From NCBI GenBank assembly GCA_002421965.1, contig DISN01000005.1:7114-71113 (forward strand): a DNA stretch of 64,000 nucleotides, given 5' to 3'. Numbering within the stretch: position 1 is the stretch's first letter; every line of letters starts with the position of its first letter. Under the pieces are notes generated by a model that worked only from the letters and a program-made list of their open reading frames with translations, was not told the origin of the DNA and searched no databases. The stretch comes from Candidatus Saccharibacteria bacterium UBA6209 (GTDB lineage: Bacteria; Patescibacteriota; Saccharimonadia; Saccharimonadales; Saccharimonadaceae). Position numbers and translations under genes: made by a program. Shown here in pieces: positions 30,741-40,681 of the stretch.

Positions 30741-32615
30741 ATGGCAGTAAATGTGCCGAAGAAGCAGCCAGGCAAAAAAGGCGGACCGAAACAACTAGTC
30801 AAGTTGGGTTTATTTTGGGCGATAATAATATTTTTTGGATTGGCGCTATATGCGATTTTGAACCCAGCCAAGAATTTAGAAGAAGTTAATATCTCTGATG
30901 TGATCAATCGAGCTAACAAGGGCGAAATTGCCCGGCTCGAGATCCAGGGAAATGATATCACTGTTACGCCTAAGGGCAAGGATGCTCCGACTCAGCGAGC
31001 AGTCAAAGAGGCTGGCAGCATTAGAGAGCAGGGCCTAAAGGAGGACGCGCCAGTAGAGGTCAAGGTTGTACCAGTGTCCTCTACCGACGATATGCTGTGG
31101 AATTTGGCAATTATGATCGTTCCGGTGGTGATTATTGTTGCGTTCTTTATGGTGATGATGCGCCAGGCTCAGGGTCAGAATAATCAAGCGATGGGCTTTG
31201 GTAAGAGCAAGGCTAAGCTGTACGGTTCTGACAAAGAGAAGGTGGTTTTTGATGATATTGCTGGCAATGATAGTGCTAAGCGGGACCTGCAGGAGGTTGT
31301 TGATTTCCTAAAACACCCCAAGAAATACCAAGAGCTTGGGGCGAAGATTCCAAAGGGTGTGCTACTAGTTGGTAGTCCCGGAACCGGTAAGACAATGCTA
31401 GCTAGGGCGGTAGCTGGCGAAGCTGAGGTGCCTTTCTTTTCGATATCTGGTTCGGAATTCGTTGAGATGTTCGTTGGTGTTGGTGCATCGCGTGTGCGCG
31501 ACTTATTTACCAAGGCCAAGAAAAACGCACCTTGTATTATCTTTATTGACGAAATCGATGCGGTTGGTCGTAAGCGTGGCTCTGGTATGGGCGGCGGTCA
31601 CGATGAGCGTGAGCAAACGCTAAACCAGATACTGGTTGAGATGGACGGTTTTGACGGCAATGCCAACGTGATTGTTCTAGCAGCAACCAACCGGGCTGAC
31701 GTGCTTGACCCTGCCCTGTTGCGTCCTGGTCGTTTTGACCGACGAGTTAATATTATGTTGCCAGAGCGTAGGGATCGTGAAGCAATCCTGAAGGTTCACT
31801 TTAAGAATAAGCCAACTGACGATACGGTTAACATCGATAAGCTAGCGGCTAAAACTGCTGGTTCGTCTGGTGCGGATCTTGCCAATATGGCTAACGAGGC
31901 GGCGATTATTGCTGCGCGAAATGGTCGTAAGAAGATTACTAATGATGATTTGACTGAAGCGTTTGAAAAGGTGGCTATTGGTCCAGAGCGCAAGACCAAG
32001 GTTATGAATGAAAAGGAACGAGAGCTGACGGCTTATCACGAAGCCGGGCATGCAATTGTAGGCCACGTACTTCCCGACTCTGATCCGGTTCATAAGGTGA
32101 CGATTATCCCGCGTGGCGGCACCGGGGGCGTAACATGGTTCTTGCCACCAGAAGACAGGAGCTACACAAATGTCTACGAGTTTAAGGATATTTTGGCTAG
32201 GGCAATGGGTGGACGAATCGCCGAGAAGTTAATTTATGGCGATGATGGCATCACTACCGGTGCTGGATCTGACTTAAGAAAGGCAACTGAGATAGCTCGT
32301 GATATGGTGATTGAACAAGGTATGGGTAATAAGCTTCGAGACCAGGTGTTTCATGAAGATAATGGCGGTTTGATGTTCGACAAAATGACACGTGATCGAC
32401 CATACTCAGATGGCACCGCAGAGCTGATCGATCAAGAAGTTGCCGCGTTTGTAAATGAGGCTAAGGAGCGTGCCGAATTGGTGCTCAAGGCAAACAAGAA
32501 ATCCCTGGATGAGCTCGCCAAGGCGCTACTAGAGCAAGAGACGCTCGAAGAGGCTGAGGTTGATGAGATACTTAAGGACGCAGTTCTGCCAAAGGAAGCA
32601 AAGCTGCACCCGTAG
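30741..32615 (+). CDS. ftsH: ATP-dependent zinc metalloprotease FtsH
   Basis: 624 aa. Two TM helices (about 22-42, 122-141) flank a small outer domain. AAA+ module: Walker A GSPGTGKT (near 212), Walker B IIFIDEID, SRH region NRADVLDPALLRPGRFDRR. Zinc protease: HEAGH (near 433). It degrades membrane and regulatory proteins as a membrane hexamer. It has no clear SD at a normal distance. It precedes murJ by 10 nt, so the two are probably co-transcribed. Confidence 0.97.
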   Translation: MAVNVPKKQPGKKGGPKQLVKLGLFWAIIIFFGLALYAILNPAKNLEEVNISDVINRANKGEIARLEIQGNDITVTPKGKDAPTQRAVKEAGSIREQGLKEDAPVEVKVVPVSSTDDMLWNLAIMIVPVVIIVAFFMVMMRQAQGQNNQAMGFGKSKAKLYGSDKEKVVFDDIAGNDSAKRDLQEVVDFLKHPKKYQELGAKIPKGVLLVGSPGTGKTMLARAVAGEAEVPFFSISGSEFVEMFVGVGASRVRDLFTKAKKNAPCIIFIDEIDAVGRKRGSGMGGGHDEREQTLNQILVEMDGFDGNANVIVLAATNRADVLDPALLRPGRFDRRVNIMLPERRDREAILKVHFKNKPTDDTVNIDKLAAKTAGSSGADLANMANEAAIIAARNGRKKITNDDLTEAFEKVAIGPERKTKVMNEKERELTAYHEAGHAIVGHVLPDSDPVHKVTIIPRGGTGGVTWFLPPEDRSYTNVYEFKDILARAMGGRIAEKLIYGDDGITTGAGSDLRKATEIARDMVIEQGMGNKLRDQVFHEDNGGLMFDKMTRDRPYSDGTAELIDQEVAAFVNEAKERAELVLKANKKSLDELAKALLEQETLEEAEVDEILKDAVLPKEAKLHP

Positions 32616-32625
32616 GACTTAAAAT

Positions 32626-34275
32626 ATGGGACGAGTTCGTCGAGCAGTCAGCAGTGTTAATAAGCGGCTAACAGTTAAGTCAGCCGCTATTCTGCTGTCT
32701 GGCTCGATGTTGTTATCGAGTTTATTGGGGTTCTTTCGCGATAGGCTGTTAAATGCCGCCTATATGCCAAATGAGGCTGCGGGCATAGCGGGATATCCAG
32801 TCGGGCTAGACGCCTACACTGCGGCCTTTATGGTGCCCGACTTCATGTTTGCGGTTTTGGTTTCTGGTGCGCTGAGCGTGACTTTTATACCAGTATTTAA
32901 TGAGCGCTGGGTTAAGGGTAATAAAAAGTCTGCCTGGGAAATTGGTTCAAGTATGATCAACTTTATGGCGCTGATTACGCTAATCGCCAGCATACTTATT
33001 ATTATTTTTGCCGATCCATTGATGCGTTATGTTATTGCGCCTGGACTTAGTGAGTCTGGACATGCTTTAGCAGTGAGCATGATGCGAGTGATTGCGATCA
33101 ATCCGTTTATTTTTGCTATCGCAGCAGTGATTGCTAGTATACAGCAGGCGGTTGGGCGATTTACTTTTTATGCGCTTGCACCGATGATCTACAATGTCGG
33201 TATTATTATTGGAACTTTGTGGTTTACGGACGGTATAAATATATTTGGCTGGCAGATTTTTGACGGAGGGATTATGGGTGTTGCGCTCGGTGTTGCGCTC
33301 GGGTCTGTTCTGCAGTTGATAGTTAGCTCACTGGGCCTTATTGGGCTTGGTTTTGACTATGATTTTAAGATGCACTGGCGTAATCTTGGATTTAGAAAAG
33401 TACTCAAGCTACTCCCCGCTCGCTCGGTCGATCAGGGGATGGATTATGGCGTGAGCTTGGTCGAGATAAACCTAGCGTCGAGGATGGCCGACGGTACAAT
33501 TCGCGCTTATCAGCAGGCTTTGACACTCCACATGATGCCGATTAATTTGATTGGTGTGGCAATCTCAAATGCCGCATTTCCAAAGTTAACTGAGCGACTT
33601 GGCGAGGGGCGAGACGACTTATTTAGGTCGGACCTTAGGCGGATATTAAGGGTGATTATTTGGCTGGCGTTGCCGGTGGCGACGATTACCTTCTTTACCA
33701 GGGGCTACGTAGTTCACTTTATCCGTAATGCTGGAGATCCGCTGATGGCGGGGATACTCGGAGCTTTGTGTATTGCGATTCTTTTTCGGACAATTTATCA
33801 TATGGCAGCTCGAGCGTTCTATGCGAGGCAAGATACAAAGACTCCACTTTATATATCATTTGTTTCGATTGGCCTAAACGTAATTTTGGCGATTTTACTT
33901 TCGACTACATTTGATATGGGGGCGTATGGATTGGCCTGGGCTCAGTCGATAGTGGCTGTTGTTGAAGTGGCTATATTGTTTGTGGTCATGGAGAGGCAAA
34001 TGCCAAAGCTGATAGACAAGAAATTTACCGGAGCAATCTGGCGTATGGCTGCCGCCACCCTAGTTACTGGAGTGGTCTGTTATGGCGCAGTGTTAATGCT
34101 GCCGTTTCGCGAGCTGGACAATAGTTTTTATAGCGCCTTTCCAAGGTTTGTAGCGATTGTACTGATTAGTTTTGTTGCATACGGTATTATGTCCAAGCTG
34201 CTTCGTCTGCATGAGATTGAGCCAGTGCTTGATCGCATTAAGCGCCTGGTGTCACGGCTTGATGTTGGCAGATAG
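32626..34275 (+). CDS. murJ: Lipid II flippase MurJ
   Basis: 549 aa, about 14 TM helices of the MOP/MviN family. N-terminal signature SLLGFFRDRLLNAAY and the segment AYTAAFMVPDFMFAVLVSGA are typical; a basic linker and amphipathic C-terminus follow. It moves lipid II outward for peptidoglycan synthesis, working with MurC and PBP1A encoded in this window. The start codon lies 10 nt after ftsH. Confidence 0.93.
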   Translation: MGRVRRAVSSVNKRLTVKSAAILLSGSMLLSSLLGFFRDRLLNAAYMPNEAAGIAGYPVGLDAYTAAFMVPDFMFAVLVSGALSVTFIPVFNERWVKGNKKSAWEIGSSMINFMALITLIASILIIIFADPLMRYVIAPGLSESGHALAVSMMRVIAINPFIFAIAAVIASIQQAVGRFTFYALAPMIYNVGIIIGTLWFTDGINIFGWQIFDGGIMGVALGVALGSVLQLIVSSLGLIGLGFDYDFKMHWRNLGFRKVLKLLPARSVDQGMDYGVSLVEINLASRMADGTIRAYQQALTLHMMPINLIGVAISNAAFPKLTERLGEGRDDLFRSDLRRILRVIIWLALPVATITFFTRGYVVHFIRNAGDPLMAGILGALCIAILFRTIYHMAARAFYARQDTKTPLYISFVSIGLNVILAILLSTTFDMGAYGLAWAQSIVAVVEVAILFVVMERQMPKLIDKKFTGAIWRMAAATLVTGVVCYGAVLMLPFRELDNSFYSAFPRFVAIVLISFVAYGIMSKLLRLHEIEPVLDRIKRLVSRLDVGR

Positions 34276-34308
34276 TAAACAAAGTGTTTTCGTGATACAC
34301 TAACAGAG

Positions 34309-36090
34309 ATGAAACAGATGGAAAATATTCGAAATTTTTGTATTATTGCTCATATTGACCACGGCAAATCTACTTTGGCCGATCGAATGATGGAGCTTAC
34401 CGGGACTGTTCAGAAGCGAGATATGAAATCTCAGCTACTAGACAGCATGGACTTGGAGCGCGAAAAGGGTATTACCATCAAGCTAACTCCAGTTAGGATG
34501 CGACATGCGGGGCACGACCTGAATCTGATTGATACCCCAGGGCATGTTGATTTTAGCTATGAAGTTAGTCGATCGCTGCAGGCCTGCGAGGGTGCGATAT
34601 TAGTAGTTGATGCTAGTCAGGGCATCCAGGCGCAGACGCTAGCTAATGTATATCTGGCTCTAGAGCAAGATTTGACAATTATTCCAGTGCTAAATAAAGT
34701 TGACTTACCTGCTGCCGATGTGCCACGGGTGTCGAAAGAGGTAATTAACCTTCTAGGCTGCCGAGAAGAGGATATCATTAAGATTTCGGCTAAAACTGGT
34801 GAAAATGTTGACCAGGTTTTGGACGCAATTATCGAGAGAGTGCCAGCACCTCATGGCGAGACCGATGGTTCGACTAGGGCTTTGATATTTGACTCTTACT
34901 ACGACGACTATCGAGGGGTTATTTTGTATACCCGGGTGGTGGACGGTCAAATACTAAAGGGTGATCAGATCCAGATGTTAGCTACTGGCGCCAAGGGGCT
35001 GGCTCTTGAAGTCGGTCAGCTTAGTCCAGATATGAGACCTCAAGATGACATTTGTGCCGGACATATTGGTTATATTGTTACTAACCTCAAGACTACGCGT
35101 GATGCAAGAGTCGGCGATACTATCACTGTGGCTCGTCAGCCTGCCCAGCAGCCGCTTCCTGGCTATAAGCACGTCAAGCCATTTGTTTATGCCGGATTTT
35201 TCCCAGTTTCAAACGAGGACTACAATGAACTCAAGGAGGCTATAGAGAAGCTTAGCCTGAGTGATAGTGCCCTGCAGTTCGAGCCAGAGAATTCACCGGT
35301 GCTTGGTTTTGGCGTGAGGATCGGTTTTTTGGGGCTACTACATATGGATATTATCCGAGAAAGGCTGGAGCGAGAGTATAATCTAGACCTAGTCGTGACG
35401 AATCCAAGTACCGATTATCAGGTTACGCTGACTTCGGGCGAGGAGACGGATATCAAATCGGCTGCGGATTTGCCGCCAGTACCTAGTATTGCCGAGATAC
35501 GTGAACCGTGGATTGACGGTGAGATTGTTGTGCCGCAGCAGTTTATTGGCCCAGTGATTCAGCTAATCGTTTCAAAGCGTGGCCGCCAGAAGAACTTAAG
35601 TTATATTGATGAGCGGGCACTGATCTCATTTGAGGCGCCTTTAGCTAACCTACTGACTGATTTTTACGACCAACTAAAGAGTGTCACGAGTGGCTACGGG
35701 TCATTTAATTATGAGCTATCTGAATACCGTGCAGAAGATTTGGTTCGAATTGATTTCTACGTTGGTGGCGAAATGGTTGATTCGCTATCAATTATGGCCC
35801 ACCGCTCAGAGAGTCAGGGTTTGGGGCGTGATATCGTCAAAAAGCTTAAAGAAGTTGTGCCTCGTCAGAGTTTCCAAGTTAGTCTCCAGGCGGCAATTGG
35901 TGGCAAGTTCATTGCTCGCGAGGATATTTCGGCTTATCGAAAAGATGTGACTGCAAAATTATACGGTGGTGATGTTTCGCGTCGCAAAAAGCTTTTAGCT
36001 AAGCAGGCTAAGGGTAAAAAACGTATGAAAAAATTCGGTAATGTCGAAATCCCATCAGAGGCGTTTACTGTCATGCTAAAGCGTGATTAA
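34309..36090 (+). CDS. lepA: Elongation factor 4 (LepA)
   Basis: 593 aa. GTPase motifs AHIDHGKST (G1), DTPGH (G3) and NKVD (G4) are intact; the C-terminal LepA domain with MKKFGNVEIPSEAF is present. It is a ribosome-associated GTPase. TACACT ends 7 nt before the ATG, so it is probably leaderless; a second ATG 4 codons in is also possible. Confidence 0.97.
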   Translation: MKQMENIRNFCIIAHIDHGKSTLADRMMELTGTVQKRDMKSQLLDSMDLEREKGITIKLTPVRMRHAGHDLNLIDTPGHVDFSYEVSRSLQACEGAILVVDASQGIQAQTLANVYLALEQDLTIIPVLNKVDLPAADVPRVSKEVINLLGCREEDIIKISAKTGENVDQVLDAIIERVPAPHGETDGSTRALIFDSYYDDYRGVILYTRVVDGQILKGDQIQMLATGAKGLALEVGQLSPDMRPQDDICAGHIGYIVTNLKTTRDARVGDTITVARQPAQQPLPGYKHVKPFVYAGFFPVSNEDYNELKEAIEKLSLSDSALQFEPENSPVLGFGVRIGFLGLLHMDIIRERLEREYNLDLVVTNPSTDYQVTLTSGEETDIKSAADLPPVPSIAEIREPWIDGEIVVPQQFIGPVIQLIVSKRGRQKNLSYIDERALISFEAPLANLLTDFYDQLKSVTSGYGSFNYELSEYRAEDLVRIDFYVGGEMVDSLSIMAHRSESQGLGRDIVKKLKEVVPRQSFQVSLQAAIGGKFIAREDISAYRKDVTAKLYGGDVSRRKKLLAKQAKGKKRMKKFGNVEIPSEAFTVMLKRD

Positions 36091-36359
36091 TTCTAAGAAA
36101 AGTTATTAATGTTGTGCCTATGCTCTGTTGCAGTCGACTTTGATGCGGGCGAGCTATTAACACAAAAAGATCGAATTAATTTTTTCTTTTTTTAGCGAAA
36201 GGAAATCTCTCTATATCGTAGCAGCTGGATTATCCAGTGCTCTTAGTGTGCGGAAGGCTTGTGACACGAAATCTATAATTCTTTTTTGTGTAGGTAGCGT
36301 AGCATGTTTGTCGTGCGATGCGTCTAGATATTAATCTGTATCTGTGGTGTAATAATGTA
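36091..36359. other. Intergenic stretch before guanylate kinase
   Basis: About 270 nt without a supported ORF. It has A/T-rich tracts and a small CTGGATTATCCAG hairpin near 36221-36235. I see no terminator with a convincing stem and no known RNA. Confidence 0.4.
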
Positions 36360-37073
36360 ATGGAACATCTCAGGGAATTAGTCGACAACTATCAGCCAAG
36401 CGAGCAGACAGTTAATCTTGTGCGTAGTACCAGATTAGTCTTACTAGCCGGCATATCTGGAGCTGGAAAAGATACAGTTAAGCGTGCACTGATAAGCAAA
36501 AATCCAATTTTTCACAATATCGTGTCTCATACGACACGGCAGCTGCGCAGTAATAATAATATGCTCGAACGTGATGGTGTTGATTATCACTTTATAGATA
36601 ATTATGCGGCAGAAAATATGCTCCAGGCTGGAGGGTTTGTTGAGGCCAAGTTTGTCCACGGTACGGTTTATGGTACGTCTGTTGCTGAAATTCAAAGGGC
36701 CCGCGAATCTGGCAAAATTGCAATTACAGATATAGATGTACAGGGAGTTGCTGAATTCAAGGAAATTACCCCGGGAGCGGTATCAATCTTTATCGTACCC
36801 CCAGCCTATGATACATGGGTCGAGCGTCTAAAAAGTCGCTATGCAACAGAGGATGAATTTGTCGCAGAATGGCCGAAGAGGCGAGCTAGCTCGGTTAAGG
36901 AGCTGGAGCACGCATTAAATATGCCATACTACCATTTTATAATTAACGACGATCTAGACAGGGCGGTTCGAGTGAGTGAGGAGATTATCCTTCGCGAGGA
37001 CGTATTTTACGAAAAAGACAACGAAGCTCGAATAATGGCACATAATTTACTGGATCAAATACGGGCAAGTTAA
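36360..37073 (+). CDS. gmk: Guanylate kinase-like protein
   Basis: 237 aa from the ATG at 36360, where TGTAAT ends 6 nt upstream. P-loop LLAGISGAGKDTV (about 29-41), nucleotide-binding SHTTRQLRSNN with the Tyr of VDYHF, and ITDIDVQGVAEF match Gmk. It phosphorylates GMP to GDP. The P-loop reads GISGAGKDT rather than the usual GPSGxGKST, and there is an extra N-terminal 25 residues, so a diverged relative is possible. Confidence 0.82.
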   Translation: MEHLRELVDNYQPSEQTVNLVRSTRLVLLAGISGAGKDTVKRALISKNPIFHNIVSHTTRQLRSNNNMLERDGVDYHFIDNYAAENMLQAGGFVEAKFVHGTVYGTSVAEIQRARESGKIAITDIDVQGVAEFKEITPGAVSIFIVPPAYDTWVERLKSRYATEDEFVAEWPKRRASSVKELEHALNMPYYHFIINDDLDRAVRVSEEIILREDVFYEKDNEARIMAHNLLDQIRAS

Positions 37074-37153
37074 TTTAACCTTATTGTTCAGAAAGCTAAG
37101 AATAGCCCTGATATTTCAGACTGTCTGCAGAGGTATTGTCGCCGATATATCTG

Positions 37154-37180
37154 TTGGCACTCGTATTGTGTGAGTGCCAA
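37154..37180. promoter_or_regulatory. CIRCE operator of hrcA-grpE
   Basis: TTGGCACTC (37154-37162), 9 nt, GAGTGCCAA (37172-37180): a perfect 9-9-9 CIRCE, the HrcA binding site. Confidence 0.93.
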
Positions 37181-37194
37181 ACGTGTGCTATAGT
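37166..37194 (+). promoter_or_regulatory. hrcA promoter embedded in CIRCE
   Basis: TTGTGT (37166-37171) within the CIRCE loop, 17 nt, TATAGT (37189-37194). The ATG follows 6 nt later. Confidence 0.75.
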
Positions 37195-37200
37195 TAAATT

Positions 37201-37923
37201 ATGACTGAGCGACAAGCAGCAATTTTAAATACCATTATCGAACAGTACGCTGAAGTTGCAGTGCCAGTTGGTAGTGTGACTCTTGCTAAATTGTTTGGCG
37301 TGTCCTCGGCGACAGTTCGCTCAGAGATGGCACAACTTGAGGAGCTCGGTATGATTACTCAGCCGCACACAAGTGCAGGTCGAGTTCCTACAGATAAGGG
37401 ATATCGATTTTATGTGAATCGCTTATCGGAGGAACAAGGGCATAATATGCCCATGGGCCAGCCGAAGTCTATCGATCGTAGTGCGAGAGCGATTGATGCC
37501 AGAGTGCAGACCCATGCTAATCGAGCCGATCAGGCAATCAGGAGTGCGGTAAATAGTCTGGTTGAGCTAACACATAATATGGGGCTAGCGACGATTGGCG
37601 ATGAGCTATATATGAGCGGCATTAGTAATCTATTTTCACACCCTGAATACAGTAATGGCAGTCATGTTCAGGCAGTGGCAAGGCTCATTGATAATCTTGA
37701 GCCATGGCTCAGGGAGGTTGCGCCTAACGAGCCACTAAATGTTTATATTGGTAGCGAAAATCCTATTGGTAAATCTTCTGGTGCCAGTTTGATTATAAGT
37801 AAATTCCGCTCGCCGTATTCAAATTGTAGTTATATTGGAGTTCTCGGTCCAACCAGGCAGGACTATGCTAAGACAATGCGGCTAGTTGCGTACACCGGGG
37901 CATTATTAGAGGAGGTTTTATAA
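37201..37923 (+). CDS. hrcA: Heat-inducible transcription repressor HrcA (short form)
   Basis: 240 aa against about 340 in Bacillus. The N-terminal winged helix is complete (SSATVRSEMAQLEELGMITQPHTSAGRVPTD region, 35-65) and a GAF-like C-terminal core remains, but the inserted dimerisation part is largely missing. It represses heat-shock genes through CIRCE; four such sites lie in the next 3.5 kb, including one on its own promoter, so it is autoregulated. The message is leaderless and grpE follows without a gap. Confidence 0.93.
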   Translation: MTERQAAILNTIIEQYAEVAVPVGSVTLAKLFGVSSATVRSEMAQLEELGMITQPHTSAGRVPTDKGYRFYVNRLSEEQGHNMPMGQPKSIDRSARAIDARVQTHANRADQAIRSAVNSLVELTHNMGLATIGDELYMSGISNLFSHPEYSNGSHVQAVARLIDNLEPWLREVAPNEPLNVYIGSENPIGKSSGASLIISKFRSPYSNCSYIGVLGPTRQDYAKTMRLVAYTGALLEEVL

Positions 37924-38391
37924 ATGGCAAAGACAAAGAAGAAAATTGAGCTCGAGCAGCAAATTAGTGAATTAACACAGGACCTGCAGCGACAGCGAGC
38001 GGATTTTGAGAATTATCGAAAACGAGTTGAGATAGAGAAAGACCAGGCAAAGCAAGCAGGGAAAATTCAGGCTGTCTATAAGTTACTGCCTGTGATTGAT
38101 ACCATTGATCGAGCGGTTGCCAACGTGCCGGCCGAGCTTCAGGGTAATTCCTGGGCCGAGGGCGTAGTGAAATTATCTAAAAATCTTGAGAAGATGACTG
38201 GCGAATTAAAGCTAGAGAAGATTGCAATTGTCTCTGGCGAGACACTGTTTGATCCAGAATTACACGAGGCTGTTCAGATGAGCGAGGACGCTACTGGTGA
38301 TCAAGAGGTTGTTGATTCTGAAATGCAAACAGGCTGGAAATTAGAAGGCGCAGTTATTCGCCCATCGATGGTTCGGGTTACTCGAAAATAG
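37924..38391 (+). CDS. grpE: Nucleotide exchange factor GrpE
   Basis: 155 aa. A long N-terminal coiled coil ending DFENYRKRVEIEKDQA is followed by the C-terminal beta domain (DPELHEAVQMSED, VIRPSMVRVTRK). It releases ADP from DnaK. Its ATG follows the hrcA TAA directly, so the two are co-transcribed and coupled. Confidence 0.95.
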   Translation: MAKTKKKIELEQQISELTQDLQRQRADFENYRKRVEIEKDQAKQAGKIQAVYKLLPVIDTIDRAVANVPAELQGNSWAEGVVKLSKNLEKMTGELKLEKIAIVSGETLFDPELHEAVQMSEDATGDQEVVDSEMQTGWKLEGAVIRPSMVRVTRK

Positions 38392-38582
38392 ACCTCTTGA
38401 CGCTAATAGCATCTAGAAAATCAATTCCGGGTGGGGATGCTGCTTCTTGAGGTGATATTTTAAATGATTTTTTTGCTATTAGATGACCTTCTTACTGCAG
38501 TATCGACGAACATATTTCGCCCTACAGTGACTCTGGCATTTTGTGACACATCGCCAGTATTTGTTATGAAATAAATAGATTA

Positions 38583-38609
38583 TTAGCACTCGCTTGACAT
38601 GAGTGCTAA
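38583..38609. promoter_or_regulatory. CIRCE operator 1 of dnaK
   Basis: TTAGCACTC (38583-38591), 9 nt, GAGTGCTAA (38601-38609); exact consensus. Confidence 0.95.
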
Positions 38610-38622
38610 TTTTATATACACT
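38594..38622 (+). promoter_or_regulatory. dnaK promoter P1 inside CIRCE 1
   Basis: TTGACA (38594-38599) within the CIRCE loop, 17 nt, TACACT (38617-38622). Confidence 0.78.
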
Positions 38623-38629
38623 AAAAGTA

Positions 38630-38656
38630 TTGGCACTCGCAGCTAAAGAGTGCTAA
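38630..38656. promoter_or_regulatory. CIRCE operator 2 of dnaK
   Basis: TTGGCACTC (38630-38638), 9 nt, GAGTGCTAA (38648-38656). The left arm starts TTGGCA, which with TAAAAT at 38654-38659 (18-nt spacer) could form a second promoter. Confidence 0.9.
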
Positions 38657-38701
38657 AATATATACAAGAAATATGAACGTTTAATGAAAGGGGATATATC
38701 C

Positions 38702-40606
38702 ATGGGAAAGATTATCGGAATTGACCTTGGTACAACTAACTCTGCTTTCGCCTACATGGTAGCGGGTAAGCCAGAGGTAATTGCTAACGCCGAGGGCAAT
38801 CGAACGACACCTAGTGTCGTCGCAGTAAATAAAAGCGGTGAACGCCTGGTTGGTCAGGTGGCACAGCGTCAGCGAGTTACTAACGCTAAGAACACAATTT
38901 ACGGCGTTAAGCGACTAATCGGTCGCAAATTTGAGGACAAAGAGGTTCAAAAAGACATCGATATCATGCCGTTTAAGATCGTTAAGAAAAACGGTGGTGT
39001 TGCAGTAGAAATGGGTGGCAAAGAGTACACTCCAGAGGAAGTCTCGGCAATGATTCTGTCAAAGATCAAGGCAGATGCCGAAGCGTTTCTCGGCGAGAAG
39101 GTGACCGAGGCTGTTATTACAGTCCCTGCTTACTTTGACGACTCACAGCGCCAGGCGACCAAAGACGCGGGTAAGATTGCTGGACTTGAGGTTAAGCGAA
39201 TTATTAACGAGCCAACTGCCGCTGCACTAGCTTACGGTCTAGATAACGCCAAAGAGGAAAAGATTGCTGTATTCGACCTTGGTGGTGGTACATTTGATGT
39301 CTCTATCCTGGAGCTGGGCGACGGTGTCTTTGAGGTTAAATCAACAAACGGTGACACGCATCTAGGAGGTGAAGACTTCGATAATGTTATCGTTAATTAC
39401 TTTATCGATGATTTCAAGAAAAAAGAAGGCATCGACCTTAAGAAAGATAACGCTGCTATGCAGCGACTTAAGGACGAGGCTGAGAAGGCCAAGAAGGAGC
39501 TATCAAGCACTAGCGAATACGAAGTGAACATCCCATTTATTACCGCTGACGCTGATGGCCCTAAGCATTTTGAATTAAAATTGAGCCGTGCGAAGCTTGA
39601 GGAGCTGGTATCTGATCTGATCGATCGACTAGCTGGTCCTGTTGAGAAGGCCCTGAAGGATGCTAAGTTAAGCGCCAAAGATATCGATGAAGTTGTTTTG
39701 GTAGGTGGAATGACCCGTATGCCAGCGGTTGTCGACAAGGTTAGGTCGATATTTGGCAAAGACCCGATGCAGGGTGTTAACCCAGATGAGGTTGTGGCAG
39801 TTGGAGCTGCAATCCAGGGTGGTGTGCTGGCAGGTGACGTCAAGGACGTGCTGCTACTCGACGTAACCCCGTTGACTCTAGGTATCGAGACGGCTGGCGG
39901 TGTTCGTACGGCAATGATTGATCGCAATACTACTGTGCCGACTTCGAAGTCTCAGGTATTCTCAACTTATGCTGACAATCAGCCACAGGTTGAGATTCAC
40001 GTTCTGCAGGGTGAGCGCGAGATGGCGGCCGACAATAAGAGCCTGGGTACTTTCATACTTGATGGAATTGCTCCAGCGCCTCGCGGCGTGCCGCAAATCG
40101 AGGTTACATTTAGCCTGGATGCAAATGGTATCCTTAACGTGACCGCCAAGGACAAGGGTACTGGTAAAGAGAACTCAGTAACTATCCAGGATAGCGGCAA
40201 CATGTCCAAGGAAGATATTGAAAAGGCTCAAAAAGAGGCAGAACTTCATGCTGACGATGACAAGAAGAAGCGTGAGGCTGCAGAGTCACGCAATACACTC
40301 GAAAACGCTATCTACCAGGCAGAGAAAATGCCAAGTGAGTATAAAGACAAGATCTCTGATGAAGATAAGAAGACTATCGAAGACGCTGTTGTTGCTGCTA
40401 AGAAGATCAAGGATGACGACAAGTCCGACAAAGATGATCTAGAAAAGGCAACCAAGGAGTTGACGGATACAATTATGCCAATTGGCGCTAAGTTGTACGA
40501 AGAAGCTTCAAAGGACGAAGCCAAATCAGACGATGACAGCAAAAAGTCTAGGAAAGACAAAAAATCAGACGAGGCTGTTGAAGGTGAAGTAGTCGAAGAT
40601 AAGTAG
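38702..40606 (+). CDS. dnaK: Chaperone DnaK (Hsp70)
   Basis: 634 aa from the ATG at 38702, chosen because AAGGGG lies 9 nt upstream and GKIIGIDLGTTNS is the family N-terminus. ATPase motifs IGIDLGTTNS, FDLGGGTFDVS and VVLVGGMTRMP, substrate-binding domain after DVTPLTLGIET, and an acidic Lys/Asp/Ser-rich C-terminal tail. Controlled by two CIRCE sites and leadered with an SD, unlike hrcA and dnaJ. Confidence 0.98.
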   Translation: MGKIIGIDLGTTNSAFAYMVAGKPEVIANAEGNRTTPSVVAVNKSGERLVGQVAQRQRVTNAKNTIYGVKRLIGRKFEDKEVQKDIDIMPFKIVKKNGGVAVEMGGKEYTPEEVSAMILSKIKADAEAFLGEKVTEAVITVPAYFDDSQRQATKDAGKIAGLEVKRIINEPTAAALAYGLDNAKEEKIAVFDLGGGTFDVSILELGDGVFEVKSTNGDTHLGGEDFDNVIVNYFIDDFKKKEGIDLKKDNAAMQRLKDEAEKAKKELSSTSEYEVNIPFITADADGPKHFELKLSRAKLEELVSDLIDRLAGPVEKALKDAKLSAKDIDEVVLVGGMTRMPAVVDKVRSIFGKDPMQGVNPDEVVAVGAAIQGGVLAGDVKDVLLLDVTPLTLGIETAGGVRTAMIDRNTTVPTSKSQVFSTYADNQPQVEIHVLQGEREMAADNKSLGTFILDGIAPAPRGVPQIEVTFSLDANGILNVTAKDKGTGKENSVTIQDSGNMSKEDIEKAQKEAELHADDDKKKREAAESRNTLENAIYQAEKMPSEYKDKISDEDKKTIEDAVVAAKKIKDDDKSDKDDLEKATKELTDTIMPIGAKLYEEASKDEAKSDDDSKKSRKDKKSDEAVEGEVVEDK

Positions 40607-40620
40607 GCCTAGTTCTCAAA

Positions 40621-40654
40621 AAATAACTCGTCCTAATCGGGCGAGTTATTTTTA
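40621..40654 (+). terminator. dnaK terminator
   Basis: Stem AATAACTCG/CGAGTTATT (40622-40630 / 40642-40650) followed by TTT. Confidence 0.85.
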
Positions 40655-40681
40655 TTAGCACTCTTGCGCGCAGAGTGCTAG
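40655..40681. promoter_or_regulatory. CIRCE operator of dnaJ
   Basis: TTAGCACTC (40655-40663), 9 nt, GAGTGCTAG (40673-40681); one mismatch at the last base. Confidence 0.9.

Larger units (their letters stand above)
38392..38701. other. grpE-dnaK intergenic control region
   Basis: About 310 nt. The left half has no visible feature apart from a weak CTAATAGC/GCTATTAG inverted repeat (38402-38409 / 38475-38482). The right half holds two CIRCE elements and two promoters of dnaK. Confidence 0.6.

Noticed and set aside
36181..36340. Possible small RNA between lepA and gmk
   Set aside because: A/T tracts and one small hairpin are present, but no paired promoter and terminator could be identified.
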